A stretch of DNA of 64,000 nucleotides, taken from assembly GCA_015057115.1 (NCBI GenBank), contig SVEZ01000015.1, forward strand, positions 1 through 64,000, written 5' to 3'. This DNA comes from Lachnospiraceae bacterium (GTDB lineage Bacteria > Bacillota > Clostridia > Lachnospirales > Lachnospiraceae). The translations under genes and the position numbers were made by a program. Within the stretch, counting starts at the first letter, position 1. The number at the start of each line of letters is the position of its first letter. The notes beneath the pieces were generated by a model. It ran no database searches. It was not told the DNA's origin and worked only from the letters and a program-made list of their open reading frames with translations. Positions 55,359 through 62,831 of this stretch are shown here, piece after piece.

Positions 55359-56267
55359 CTAACCTCCAATCTTAACCTTTGAAAAACCTTCATCTTTAAA
55401 AAGCGTTACAAAATGTTCCATTTCTTCTTTGGCCGGTGCGCTTAAATTTTCTCCCGGATAGGGAATGCCCATGCGGGCATATTTGGCGCTTCCGGTGTTG
55501 TGATAGGGCAGTAGGTTTACCTGAGCTGCCTGTATACTGTTATCTTTCAAAAAGCGGATGATATTTCGGATTGCATCTTCATTACCGTTTACTTCTTTAA
55601 TAACGGGAATCCGTATGTAGATGCGGGCGCCGTCTTTGCTTAACCGCTTTAGATTATCCAAAATTGTGGTGGTATCTTCTCCAATATATTCCTTATGAAG
55701 GATGTCATCTGTGGTCTTGATGTCATATAAAAACGTGTCCACGTAGGGTAGCAGTTGCTTGTAGTGGTGGTAAGGAGCCTGACCGCAGGTATCGATGGTA
55801 ACGGAAATACCGTAACGCTTTAGCTTTTTGCAAAGACTTTCGATAAAATCCATGTCCGCCGTCATGACCTCACCGCCGGAAAGGGTTACCCCGCCGCCGG
55901 ACTGCTCATAAAACATCTCATCTTTCTTCAGTTCTTTAAAAAGTTCTTCCACACTGTATTCTTTTCCAACAATCTCTCGTAGATTCAGGTTACAGACATC
56001 CACACAGGCACCGCAGCTTACGCAGGCGGAAAAATCCTGGAGGGCCTGACCGTTATGAAGAGTAATTGCTTTGGACGGGCAGGCGGCTATACAGGCACCG
56101 CAGCCGGTACAACGTTCACTGTGAAAAAGCAATTCCGGTTGGTATTTCTGGGTTTCCGGGTTGTGACACCACTTACAGGAAAGTGGGCACCCTTTGAAAA
56201 AAACGGTGGTACGGATACCATCGCCATCGTGTATGGAATATTTCTGAATGCTGGTTATGTAACTCAT
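55359..56267 (-). CDS. hypE: Glycyl-radical-enzyme activating enzyme for HypD
   Basis: A 302-residue radical SAM activase. The CxxxCxxC cluster motif is GCPLSCKWCHNPE (Cys27, 31, 34), followed by an insert with two ferredoxin-type motifs (CTGCGACIAACP and CVSCGACVDVCN) and GGGVTLSGGEVM. It installs the glycyl radical on HypD, encoded immediately downstream. It is the first gene of the operon and is served by the promoter at 56317-56345. Confidence 0.93.
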   Translation of the reverse strand: MSYITSIQKYSIHDGDGIRTTVFFKGCPLSCKWCHNPETQKYQPELLFHSERCTGCGACIAACPSKAITLHNGQALQDFSACVSCGACVDVCNLNLREIVGKEYSVEELFKELKKDEMFYEQSGGGVTLSGGEVMTADMDFIESLCKKLKRYGISVTIDTCGQAPYHHYKQLLPYVDTFLYDIKTTDDILHKEYIGEDTTTILDNLKRLSKDGARIYIRIPVIKEVNGNEDAIRNIIRFLKDNSIQAAQVNLLPYHNTGSAKYARMGIPYPGENLSAPAKEEMEHFVTLFKDEGFSKVKIGG

Positions 56268-56290
56268 AAGAACCCCCTATCCTATGGATG

Positions 56291-56316
56291 TAGACTAAAG
56301 TCTAGACTATGGTCTA
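56291..56316. promoter_or_regulatory. TetR-type operator: two overlapping palindromes
   Basis: TAGACT-AA-AGTCTA (56291-56304) and TAGACT-AT-GGTCTA (56303-56316) share a TA and lie directly downstream of the operon's -10 box. This is the probable binding site of the regulator encoded at 52388-52966. Confidence 0.7.
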
Positions 56317-56345
56317 AATATAGCATGGTTTCCGGACTTTGTCAA
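56317..56345 (-). promoter_or_regulatory. Promoter of the hypE-hypD-tetR operon
   Basis: Minus-strand TTGACA, 17-base spacer and TATATT, 50 bases before the hypE ATG. Confidence 0.8.
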
Positions 56346-56465
56346 TGATAAAACAGGGCACGTCTCCTTATAAAATGAGACAAGTTTCCGGTATTGACTG
56401 ATGGTCATTTTGGTGGTAAAATTGTACTGAAATAAAAACAATCCAGAAGAAAAGGAGAGTGTATT

Positions 56466-57503
56466 ATGTTTTTTCAAGTGTATGGTGACGGTGCCGGCTG
56501 GCAGTTAATCGGCTGGGTGCTGGTATTTGCAGGACTGGTAATCGTAAACGAGATTGAACGTCGTACCAAGTGGGGCGGCTTGTTCTTCTTTGGCGTTGTA
56601 CCGGTAGCATTAACCGTGTATTTTATCGCGATTTATGCGTGTGCGGCAGCCGGTGCGGGCTGGGCATTAAATAACCCTACCTATGTGCACATGAGCAGCT
56701 GGTTCCATTATGCGAAGCTGTATGCGGCAACGGCAGGATGCTTCGGATTCATGATGATTAAATACAAATGGGGAATCGGAAAGAAAGATTGGTTTAAACC
56801 TTTCCCATTTGTTATTGTGGCAATTAACATCCTTATTGCGGTAGGAAGTGATTTTGAGTCTGCAATTCGCGGATCCATGGCGCTTGCTGAAACCGGAAGC
56901 CGTTGGTGGTTATCCTCCGAAAACGTATGGTTATACGGAGGCTGGTGGAACTGGGCAAACGGTATTGCCGGAATTATTAATATTTTCTGTATGACGGGCT
57001 GGTGGGGAATCTACAGCTCCAAGAAGAAAGATGATATGCTTTGGCCGGATATGACCTGGTGCTTCATCGTTGCTTACGACTTGTGGAACTTTGAATATAC
57101 TTATAATAACTTACCGACACATGCATGGTACTGCGGTCTTGCGCTTTTATTGGCACCGACCTTTGCAAACCACTTATGGAACAAGGGTGGCTGGATTCAG
57201 AACCGTGCCAACACATTGGCTACCTGGTGTATGTTCGCACAGGTATTCCCAATGTTCCAGGATTACAGTCGTTTTACCACCATTCCGGTGCTTTACGCAG
57301 ACGGCTTTATGAAAGCATCGGTTCATCCTACAGCAGTAAATCCAACCATGCAGGGTGTGGTTGCGGTTATTGCATTAGCAGCCAATGTACTTTGTTTGGC
57401 GGCAATTATTAAACGGTCTATTGAGCAGAAGAAGAATCCTTATAAGAATGAGATCTTTACGGATCAGAAGGATTTCCAGATTGCAATGGGACGTGCGGAA
57501 TAA
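56466..57503 (+). CDS. DUF5692-like polytopic membrane protein
   Basis: A 345-residue, Trp-rich membrane protein with about nine helices (GWQLIGWVLVFAGLVIVNEIER, WWLSSENVWLYGGWWNWANGIAGI, WPDMTWCFIVAYDLWNFEYTYNN, GWIQNRANTLATWCMFAQVFP). It fits my recollection of the DUF5692 family, whose function is unknown. AAAGGAGAG precedes the ATG. It is divergent from the hypE promoter region with only about 120 bases between, so a transport role linked to hydroxyproline use is possible but unproven. Confidence 0.75.
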   Translation: MFFQVYGDGAGWQLIGWVLVFAGLVIVNEIERRTKWGGLFFFGVVPVALTVYFIAIYACAAAGAGWALNNPTYVHMSSWFHYAKLYAATAGCFGFMMIKYKWGIGKKDWFKPFPFVIVAINILIAVGSDFESAIRGSMALAETGSRWWLSSENVWLYGGWWNWANGIAGIINIFCMTGWWGIYSSKKKDDMLWPDMTWCFIVAYDLWNFEYTYNNLPTHAWYCGLALLLAPTFANHLWNKGGWIQNRANTLATWCMFAQVFPMFQDYSRFTTIPVLYADGFMKASVHPTAVNPTMQGVVAVIALAANVLCLAAIIKRSIEQKKNPYKNEIFTDQKDFQIAMGRAE

Positions 57504-57512
57504 AATTGTGAT

Positions 57513-57689
57513 ATGCCGCAGGCGGGCTGTCCAATGCAGGGACGCTTTCGCTCCGCCCTCGGCGTAGCGGTACATAAGGACATAATCAACGGGGCGACTC
57601 GGAAGAATTTCTTCCGGTCGGCCCGTTTTCTATGCCCTAAGTACCGACCCCTCGCGAGGCCCTGCGTATGGACAGCCCGCCTGCGGCAT
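57513..57689 (-). ncRNA. Dispersed structured element, copy C (inverted)
   Basis: A 177-base element in the opposite orientation to copies A and B. The outer arms are a 21-bp perfect inverted repeat (57513-57533 / 57669-57689). Read on the minus strand it shows GCAGGG, GTCGGTACTTAG, an apical hairpin beginning GAAAACGG, CTTATGTACCG, and a side hairpin GC-GAAA-GC followed by CCCTGC, matching the core of copies A and B. Confidence 0.7.
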
Positions 57690-57812
57690 GCCTGAATTTT
57701 ATTTCCGACGGAAAAATGAAACTTTTTGCACCATCTGAAACGTCTAACGTTAGTGTATTTTAACGAAGGAGTACCACATTGGGACGTACCGAATGGAAGG
57801 GAAGGTGGTTCG

Positions 57813-58514
57813 ATGGATAAAAGAAAATGGTTGAATGTTTTGCTTACAATTGGTATCATTATGGCATGTGTGCTGATTGGTTGCGGCATTGCGAAAAAAG
57901 AGACTGAGGCTAATAGCGACGCGGTTGTAAATATAAAGGAAGAGGCATCCAAGGACAGCGAGGAGAAACCGAAGGAGAACGAGGATGACAATGTGGAGAA
58001 CGGGGAGCAGGAAGACGAGGATTCTTCCGAGAAGTTGCCTGATACCGTTTCCTGTATTGGTGATTCTGTAATGCTGGGAGCCAAAGCAGAAATGGAGAAT
58101 CGGATTCCGGATGTATCTGTAGATGCTGAGGAATCCCGACAGATGGCGGCAGCAAAGGATATTGTGGCAGCTCAGGAAAAGGCGGGTACTTTGGGAAAGA
58201 CGGTTGTTATTGCTTTGGGAACCAATGGTCTTTTTGAAAAAGAGGATGGCCAGGCACTTATTGATGAAATCGGCCCTAAGCGAAGCATTTACTGGGTGCG
58301 GGTATACGGCAAAGATCTGGGGATTCAGGAGGATGTGAATCAACAGATTTCAGAACTGGCACAGGAGAATGAAAATGTAACCATGCTTTACTGGGATCAG
58401 CATTCTAGCGGACATGATGAGTGGTTTTACAATGACGGCATTCACTTAAACGGTGAGGGACGGATTGCTTATGCCGAATTTATTTTGCAGGAACTGAAAA
58501 AGGAGTCAGAATAA
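57813..58514 (+). CDS. SGNH/GDSL-type lipoprotein (OatA C-terminal domain-like)
   Basis: A 233-residue lipoprotein (signal segment about 8-24, lipobox VLIGC) with a long acidic linker (about 35-78) and a small SGNH hydrolase fold: Ser in CIGDSVMLGA, Asn in ALGTNGLF and Asp/His in YNDGIHLN. Such domains occur at the C-terminus of cell-wall O-acyltransferases. Here it stands alone, 4 bases before an LCP gene, suggesting a cell-envelope role. GGAAGGTGG before 57813 sets the start. The palindrome CTAACGTTAG lies upstream at 57744-57753. Confidence 0.85.
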   Translation: MDKRKWLNVLLTIGIIMACVLIGCGIAKKETEANSDAVVNIKEEASKDSEEKPKENEDDNVENGEQEDEDSSEKLPDTVSCIGDSVMLGAKAEMENRIPDVSVDAEESRQMAAAKDIVAAQEKAGTLGKTVVIALGTNGLFEKEDGQALIDEIGPKRSIYWVRVYGKDLGIQEDVNQQISELAQENENVTMLYWDQHSSGHDEWFYNDGIHLNGEGRIAYAEFILQELKKESE

Positions 58515-58518
58515 GAAA

Positions 58519-59652
58519 ATGAAGAAACGAACAGTGAGTAAGATCGGACTGATCTTTTACTTTTTATTGACGGCGGTAGTGGGATTTTTTATTTGGAGAG
58601 TACATACAGCGAGACTGCTTCCGGAGAAATATGAAATGTTAGGCATTGCTTTTTTGGTGTGTCTGCTTTTATTTATAGGAATGTTATTTGTAAAATCCAG
58701 ACAGAGCAGGTCTAAGGTGAGCCGGTTTTTTGCGGGCTTTTTCGCTTTTATCCTGGGGCTTTGTTTGTTTGCGGGAAGTGTATACGGTGCCTTGATGTTG
58801 AATGAGACCAAGGACGTGCTGATGGCTTTTGCCGGCAAAGACGGAACGGACGTGGATTTAGAGAAGCCTTTTGTGATGTATGTCAGCGGTTCCGATACCC
58901 GTAGCAAGAAGTTGGATAAGGGACGTAGTGATGTAAATATTTTAATGGCGGTAAATCCTAAGACCCATAAGATTTTGCTTTTAAACACACCACGTGATTA
59001 TTATATTCCAAACCCGGCAGGTGGCGGCGTGAATGATAAGCTGACCCACTGCGGTATGTATGGTATTGATAACTCCATGAAGGCTTTGGCTGATTTTTAC
59101 GGAGTGAAAGTGGAACATTATGGACAGATTAACTTTACCGGTTTTGAAAAGTTAATTGATGCATTAGGGGGAATTACCGTGGACTCTCCGGCGGATTTTA
59201 CCACCTATAAATCCAATATTCATTTTACCAAGGGCATTAATGAATGTAATGGTAAAAAAGCACTCGCATACGCAAGAGAGCGTCATGCTTTTGCCACCGG
59301 CGACAACGCCAGAGGCGAGCATCAGATGGAGGTTATCACCGCCATGATTAAAAAGGCATCTGATAACAAGGTGATGGTACTGGCGAATTACGGTAGTATT
59401 TTAGATAGTTTGGATGGAACCTTTGTCAGCGATTTTTCTGAGGATTCCATGTCCGGACTGGTGCGACTGTTTTTAGACGGTGCCGGAAAGTGGAAGATTT
59501 CCCGGTTCGCAGTAACCGGATCCGGTGGACGTTCCACCACCTATTCCACCCCGAACTCCAACATTTATGTGACCTATCCGGATCCCACCAGCGTGGAGAC
59601 AGCAAAGAAGAAATTAAACTGGTATCTGAAGGTGCCGGAGGAAGAAAACTAA
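58519..59652 (+). CDS. LytR-CpsA-Psr family glycopolymer ligase
   Basis: A 377-residue membrane-anchored LCP protein. Two to three N-terminal hydrophobic segments precede the LCP domain with SGSDTRSKKLDKGRSDVNI, LNTPRDYYIPNP, YGQINFTGFEKLIDALGGI, YARERHAFATGDNARGEHQ. These enzymes attach teichoic acids or other glycopolymers to peptidoglycan. It forms an operon with the SGNH lipoprotein and ends at a strong terminator. Confidence 0.94.
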   Translation: MKKRTVSKIGLIFYFLLTAVVGFFIWRVHTARLLPEKYEMLGIAFLVCLLLFIGMLFVKSRQSRSKVSRFFAGFFAFILGLCLFAGSVYGALMLNETKDVLMAFAGKDGTDVDLEKPFVMYVSGSDTRSKKLDKGRSDVNILMAVNPKTHKILLLNTPRDYYIPNPAGGGVNDKLTHCGMYGIDNSMKALADFYGVKVEHYGQINFTGFEKLIDALGGITVDSPADFTTYKSNIHFTKGINECNGKKALAYARERHAFATGDNARGEHQMEVITAMIKKASDNKVMVLANYGSILDSLDGTFVSDFSEDSMSGLVRLFLDGAGKWKISRFAVTGSGGRSTTYSTPNSNIYVTYPDPTSVETAKKKLNWYLKVPEEEN

Positions 59653-59665
59653 AGATGTAAGTGTT

Positions 59666-59712
59666 AAGGCTCTAAGGGTACGCTACGGTACCTACAGAGC
59701 CTTATTTTTTTA
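59666..59712 (+). terminator. Terminator after the LCP gene
   Basis: AAGGCTCT / AGAGCCTT outer stem with GGTAC / GTACC inner stem, then ATTTTTTTT. Confidence 0.9.
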
Positions 59713-59810
59713 CTCCAGATGCTGCTCCCCGAACATCTGATTAGTACACCTGTAAAACGCGGAGCTTTCCTGTAAGTGTCACTGAAAGATTATATAATAA
59801 TAATCGGAGT

Positions 59811-60160
59811 GTTAGCCTTGGAGAAAAAGAGCGTTATAGGCTAACCGAAAAATTAGCCTCAGTGCGGGAAATGAGTTGTAGGCTAACTGAAAAATTAGCC
59901 TCAGTGTGGGAAATGAGTTGTAGGCTAACTGAAAAATTAGCCTCAGCGTGAGAAGTGGATTACAGGCTAACGAAAAGAAGGAAAAGTTGGCAAAAAATGT
60001 TAGCCTATGAAGAAAAATAATAATTCAGGCTAACCGAGGCGTATGCCTGTAAGAAAAAAGTGTAATTCAGGCTAACCGAGGCGTATGCCTGTAAGGGAAA
60101 AATGAAACTCAGGCTAATAGAGCCGTGGGACAGTAAAGCAAAAATACACTTCTAGGCATC
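59811..60160. repeat. Tandem hairpin array with 42-bp period
   Basis: AGGCTA repeats begin at 59838, 59880, 59922, 59964, 60027, 60069 and 60111, with a weaker AGGC at 60154. Spacings are 42, 42, 42, 63, 42, 42 and 43. The first three units are over 85% identical and each contains AGGCTAA / TTAGCCT around CTGAAAAA. The long unit has AGGCTAAC / GTTAGCCT around a longer loop, and later units contain the self-complementary AGGCGTATGCCT. There are no unique spacers. Confidence 0.85.
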
Positions 60161-60226
60161 GAGAGACAAAAGTGCATGAATTTCGGAAAAGCGGGCATCC
60201 TAACAGAAAACTGTTAGGAGGAGAGG

Positions 60227-60943
60227 ATGAATTCAACATTAAAAAGGGATGTAATGCCGTTCGTCTGGCTGGTTATTCTTACCGGAGTGGCGATGGCGTG
60301 CCTAAAGGTCATGAAAGGCGTAAGCACCTCAAGGCTGCAGTCATCCATGTGGGTTGCGGGAGAAGTAAGCGAGCCGACCCTGGGGCGATTGATGGCAGGT
60401 GTGGTTTTTCTGTTATTATCGGTGGCACTTTTATATAATTCCATGAAAATAGAAAAAAGAGAGTCGGAGGAATCCCGCCTGTCCTGGATTTGTTCTATCG
60501 CAGGAGGAACCCTGCTTTGGATAGCTATCGGTGAGGTTTCCTGGCACTTTGGGATACCGGTGGTGAGTAAAGAAGGGGTATGGAAATTCGTGAATTTTCC
60601 ACGCATTGAGAGTGTACAGGGAGTGTGGCTTTTTCTTGTAATGCTGATGGTGAATTTCCTTATCATTCGTAGAGGAAGTATTGCACTAACCATGTATCTT
60701 GCAACCTTCCTGGGAAACTGGTACGGTCATCTTTGCATGATCGCCACCTATCCGGTGGCGCGTCTTCTGGGCTGTACTTTGGATATGCAGACCTGGAACC
60801 GGGCTGCGGGACTGGTGAACAGCATAATTCTTGCCATTATCGGAATCTGGCTGATGCGGAAGGATACGAAATATCTGGGTACAGTAGTACTGTATGTTGC
60901 GGCAGGCACCCTATTATATGGAACTATTTTGGGGAAGGTGTAA
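60227..60943 (+). CDS. Polytopic membrane protein of unknown function
   Basis: A 238-residue protein with about seven membrane helices and hydrophilic loops containing EVSEPTLGRLMAG, IGEVSWHFGIPV and GNWYGHLCMIATYPVAR. I do not recognise the family. GGAGGAGAGG precedes the ATG. It stands alone after the 42-bp repeat array. Confidence 0.75.
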   Translation: MNSTLKRDVMPFVWLVILTGVAMACLKVMKGVSTSRLQSSMWVAGEVSEPTLGRLMAGVVFLLLSVALLYNSMKIEKRESEESRLSWICSIAGGTLLWIAIGEVSWHFGIPVVSKEGVWKFVNFPRIESVQGVWLFLVMLMVNFLIIRRGSIALTMYLATFLGNWYGHLCMIATYPVARLLGCTLDMQTWNRAAGLVNSIILAIIGIWLMRKDTKYLGTVVLYVAAGTLLYGTILGKV

Positions 60944-61388
60944 ACCTTCCTCGCTATAGCTATGCTTTTGAACGTATATTATCAAATGAATATAGGTGAA
61001 AACGATAGCGTAAGTGAGATATTTTCGTTAATTAGTCAGACAAATGCGGGTCTCCGAAGACATAAGGATATTCTTAATATTCTGAAAAAATTAGCACTCA
61101 CCTCTTGAAGTAATCGGTGGATTTCGACTTGTTTCATAAAGTGCTGTAGAACCCGTATTTACTGGCTTTGCGGCACTTTTGCTATTTCATCTAGGAACGT
61201 CAGATGGTGTCAAAATTGGTACACAAAACTGGGGGGAGAATTATTGATTTACCTTGTCTTTTTTTTCGCCTGAGAGTATAATGTAAGCAATTATGCGATA
61301 TGGCGCGAGGAATGGAGCTACGGATGCGACCTGGCAGAAGATTATCGATATGCTGGAGAAGGAATGGAAGACTAGGGGGGGTGAAATA
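60944..61388. other. Gene-free stretch with a possible branched fold
   Basis: No convincing gene. Long inverted arms AAATGCGGGT (61042-61051) / ACCCGTATTT (61151-61160) enclose AGCACT / AGTGCT (61093-61098 / 61140-61145) and CACC / GGTG. The last 100 bases hold the ribosome-binding site (AGGGGGGG) of the next gene. Confidence 0.35.
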
Positions 61389-61850
61389 ATGGAGAAGATT
61401 ATCGTTTATCATGGTAGTAATGTAGAGGTACCAGAACCTCGTATTCTCCAAAATGGATTTTACAAGGATTTCGGATACGGATTCTATTGCACCAAATATG
61501 AGAAGCAGGCAAAGCGCTGGGCGTTAACCAGAAAGGGAGAATCTGTTGTTAACAGATATAATTATGCTGAGAACACGGAATTAAAGATTAAGACATTTCC
61601 GGAGATGACAGATGAATGGCTTGATTTTGTGGCAGAGTGTAGAAGAGGAACACTTCATGATTATGATATTGTGGAAGGACCAATGGCAGACGATCAGATT
61701 TGGAATTTTGTAGAAGAGTATATCGAAAGTCGTATTACTAGAGAAGCATTTTGGGAGATTGTTAAATTCAATCATCCGACGCATCAGATTGTATACTGCA
61801 CAGAGGAAGCATTAAAGACTCTTGCGTTCGAAGGGAGTGATACATTATGA
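61389..61850 (+). CDS. DUF3990-like protein, candidate ADP-ribosyltransferase-fold toxin
   Basis: A 153-residue protein beginning MEKIIVYHGSNVEVPEPRIL and containing GFYKDFGYGFYCTKYEKQA, the pattern of DUF3990, a family I associate with an ADP-ribosyltransferase-like fold. An in-frame ATG at 61293 would add 32 residues, but the AGGGGGGG before 61389 and the family start favour the shorter form. It overlaps the next gene by ATGA, as toxin-antitoxin pairs often do. Activity is inferred only. Confidence 0.7.
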   Translation: MEKIIVYHGSNVEVPEPRILQNGFYKDFGYGFYCTKYEKQAKRWALTRKGESVVNRYNYAENTELKIKTFPEMTDEWLDFVAECRRGTLHDYDIVEGPMADDQIWNFVEEYIESRITREAFWEIVKFNHPTHQIVYCTEEALKTLAFEGSDTL

Positions 61851-62317
61851 AAAATAAATATTTCCCGGAAGAAGATATAGAAAAGAATGATCTTTATTTT
61901 GTTTGCTATATGATTGAGCGAGTGGCTCGTCATATCCATCAAAGAAATCGTTATGTGGTAAATGCAATTGGAAAAGCAGGATTGTATCATTTGTTGAGTG
62001 TTGCAAATGTGTTGCATGCAGAGAATCCGTTAAAGGTGGAAGATGACTGGATCAAAGAATACGACCTTGAGTTTGGTGATTTCGATATTACAAATGTAGA
62101 CAAGGATTTGGCGGAGAAAATACCTACGGCGCTTGAAATGGGAAACGTATATCAAAGGCTAATTGTTGATACGATGAATTCCCAAGAAGATTTTGGGGAT
62201 GGAATTCTTCGAGTGTATAACAACGAGATTTGCGATGTGATTGATAATTACAATTGCAGTGCTTTTTATGAACCGTCATACGTTATTGCAAGAGCTTATC
62301 AGGCAGGTGGGTTCTAA
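61847..62317 (+). CDS. Partner protein of the DUF3990-like gene (DUF3791-like N-terminus)
   Basis: A 156-residue acidic protein. The first 70 residues (NDLYFVCYMIERVARHIHQ, NAIGKAGLYHLLSVANVLHAENPLKVEDDW) loosely resemble DUF3791 proteins, which pair with DUF3990. The remainder (GNVYQRLIVDTMNSQEDFGDGILRVY, FYEPSYVIARAY) is a helical region I do not recognise. Translational coupling to the upstream gene suggests the two act together; an antitoxin role is inference. Confidence 0.65.
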   Translation: MKNKYFPEEDIEKNDLYFVCYMIERVARHIHQRNRYVVNAIGKAGLYHLLSVANVLHAENPLKVEDDWIKEYDLEFGDFDITNVDKDLAEKIPTALEMGNVYQRLIVDTMNSQEDFGDGILRVYNNEICDVIDNYNCSAFYEPSYVIARAYQAGGF

Positions 62318-62528
62318 ATGTTTGAAAACAATTATTGCCGGTAGTGCAGGAAATGAGGGTAATGTCGATATGGAAAAGAAAGTGTTGCCGGTTACAGAAG
62401 GAAGCTAAGACGTAGAAATAAAAACGGAAAATCTGTTGATAAATTTTTATGTGAGTGGTGTGCTATCCATGTATAAGAATTTATTAACGCGAAAACCGTT
62501 TTTAATTTTGAGTGGTTGGTAATGAAAC

Positions 62529-62566
62529 TTTGAAATTTTGTGGCCATATGGCCAAATAATTTCAAA
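62529..62566. repeat. Perfect palindrome within a long hairpin
   Basis: TTTGAAATT / AATTTCAAA arms surround the 14-bp palindrome TGGCCATATGGCCA, separated by 3-base internal loops. The role is unknown. Confidence 0.5.
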
Positions 62567-62732
62567 ATCGAACCGGCTTGATATATATGTGGTTATGAAG
62601 AATGTTTAGGCGTTCCCTGCGATTTACTTATTAGAAAAGTCTAAAAAAAGCAAACGATAAAATTACAAGAACATAAGGATGTGTTGGAAGCGTTGTGAAG
62701 CAATCTGATTATACGTACCTGCTCAGAACCAC

Positions 62733-62776
62733 GGGGCTGTCGCACTAGATGATTAAATCATCTGGGCGACAGCCCC
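62733..62776. terminator. Large terminator-like hairpin
   Basis: GGGGCTGTCGC / GCGACAGCCCC (11 bp) encloses GATGAT / ATCATC. No clear T-run follows on the plus strand, so termination is likely but not certain. Confidence 0.5.
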
Positions 62777-62831
62777 TCATATATAAATGCTATACGATAA
62801 AAGAAATAATTGACGTAAGGGGAAAATTTGC

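Larger units (their letters stand above)
62318..62831. other. Gene-free stretch between the DUF3990 pair and the last gene
   Basis: No gene longer than about 15 codons with a ribosome-binding site was seen. It holds the palindromic hairpin at 62529-62566 and the large hairpin at 62733-62776. Its AT-rich composition suggests an old insertion or decayed sequence. Confidence 0.4.

Noticed and set aside
57744-57753. CTAACGTTAG as another site of the metal operator
   Set aside because: It shares the half-sites but has no spacer between them and precedes a cell-envelope gene, so regulon membership is not supported.
59760-59955. Open frame encoding repeated RLTEKLASV peptides
   Set aside because: It follows from a 42-bp (multiple of 3) tandem hairpin repeat. 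It has no convincing ribosome-binding site and ends in the third repeat unit.
50175-60160. Possible CRISPR arrays at the two tandem repeat regions
   Set aside because: Units are contiguous and diverged with no unique spacers, and no cas genes are present.
61293-61388. Longer start for the DUF3990-like protein
   Set aside because: The extra 32 residues do not resemble the family, and the strong ribosome-binding site lies before 61389.
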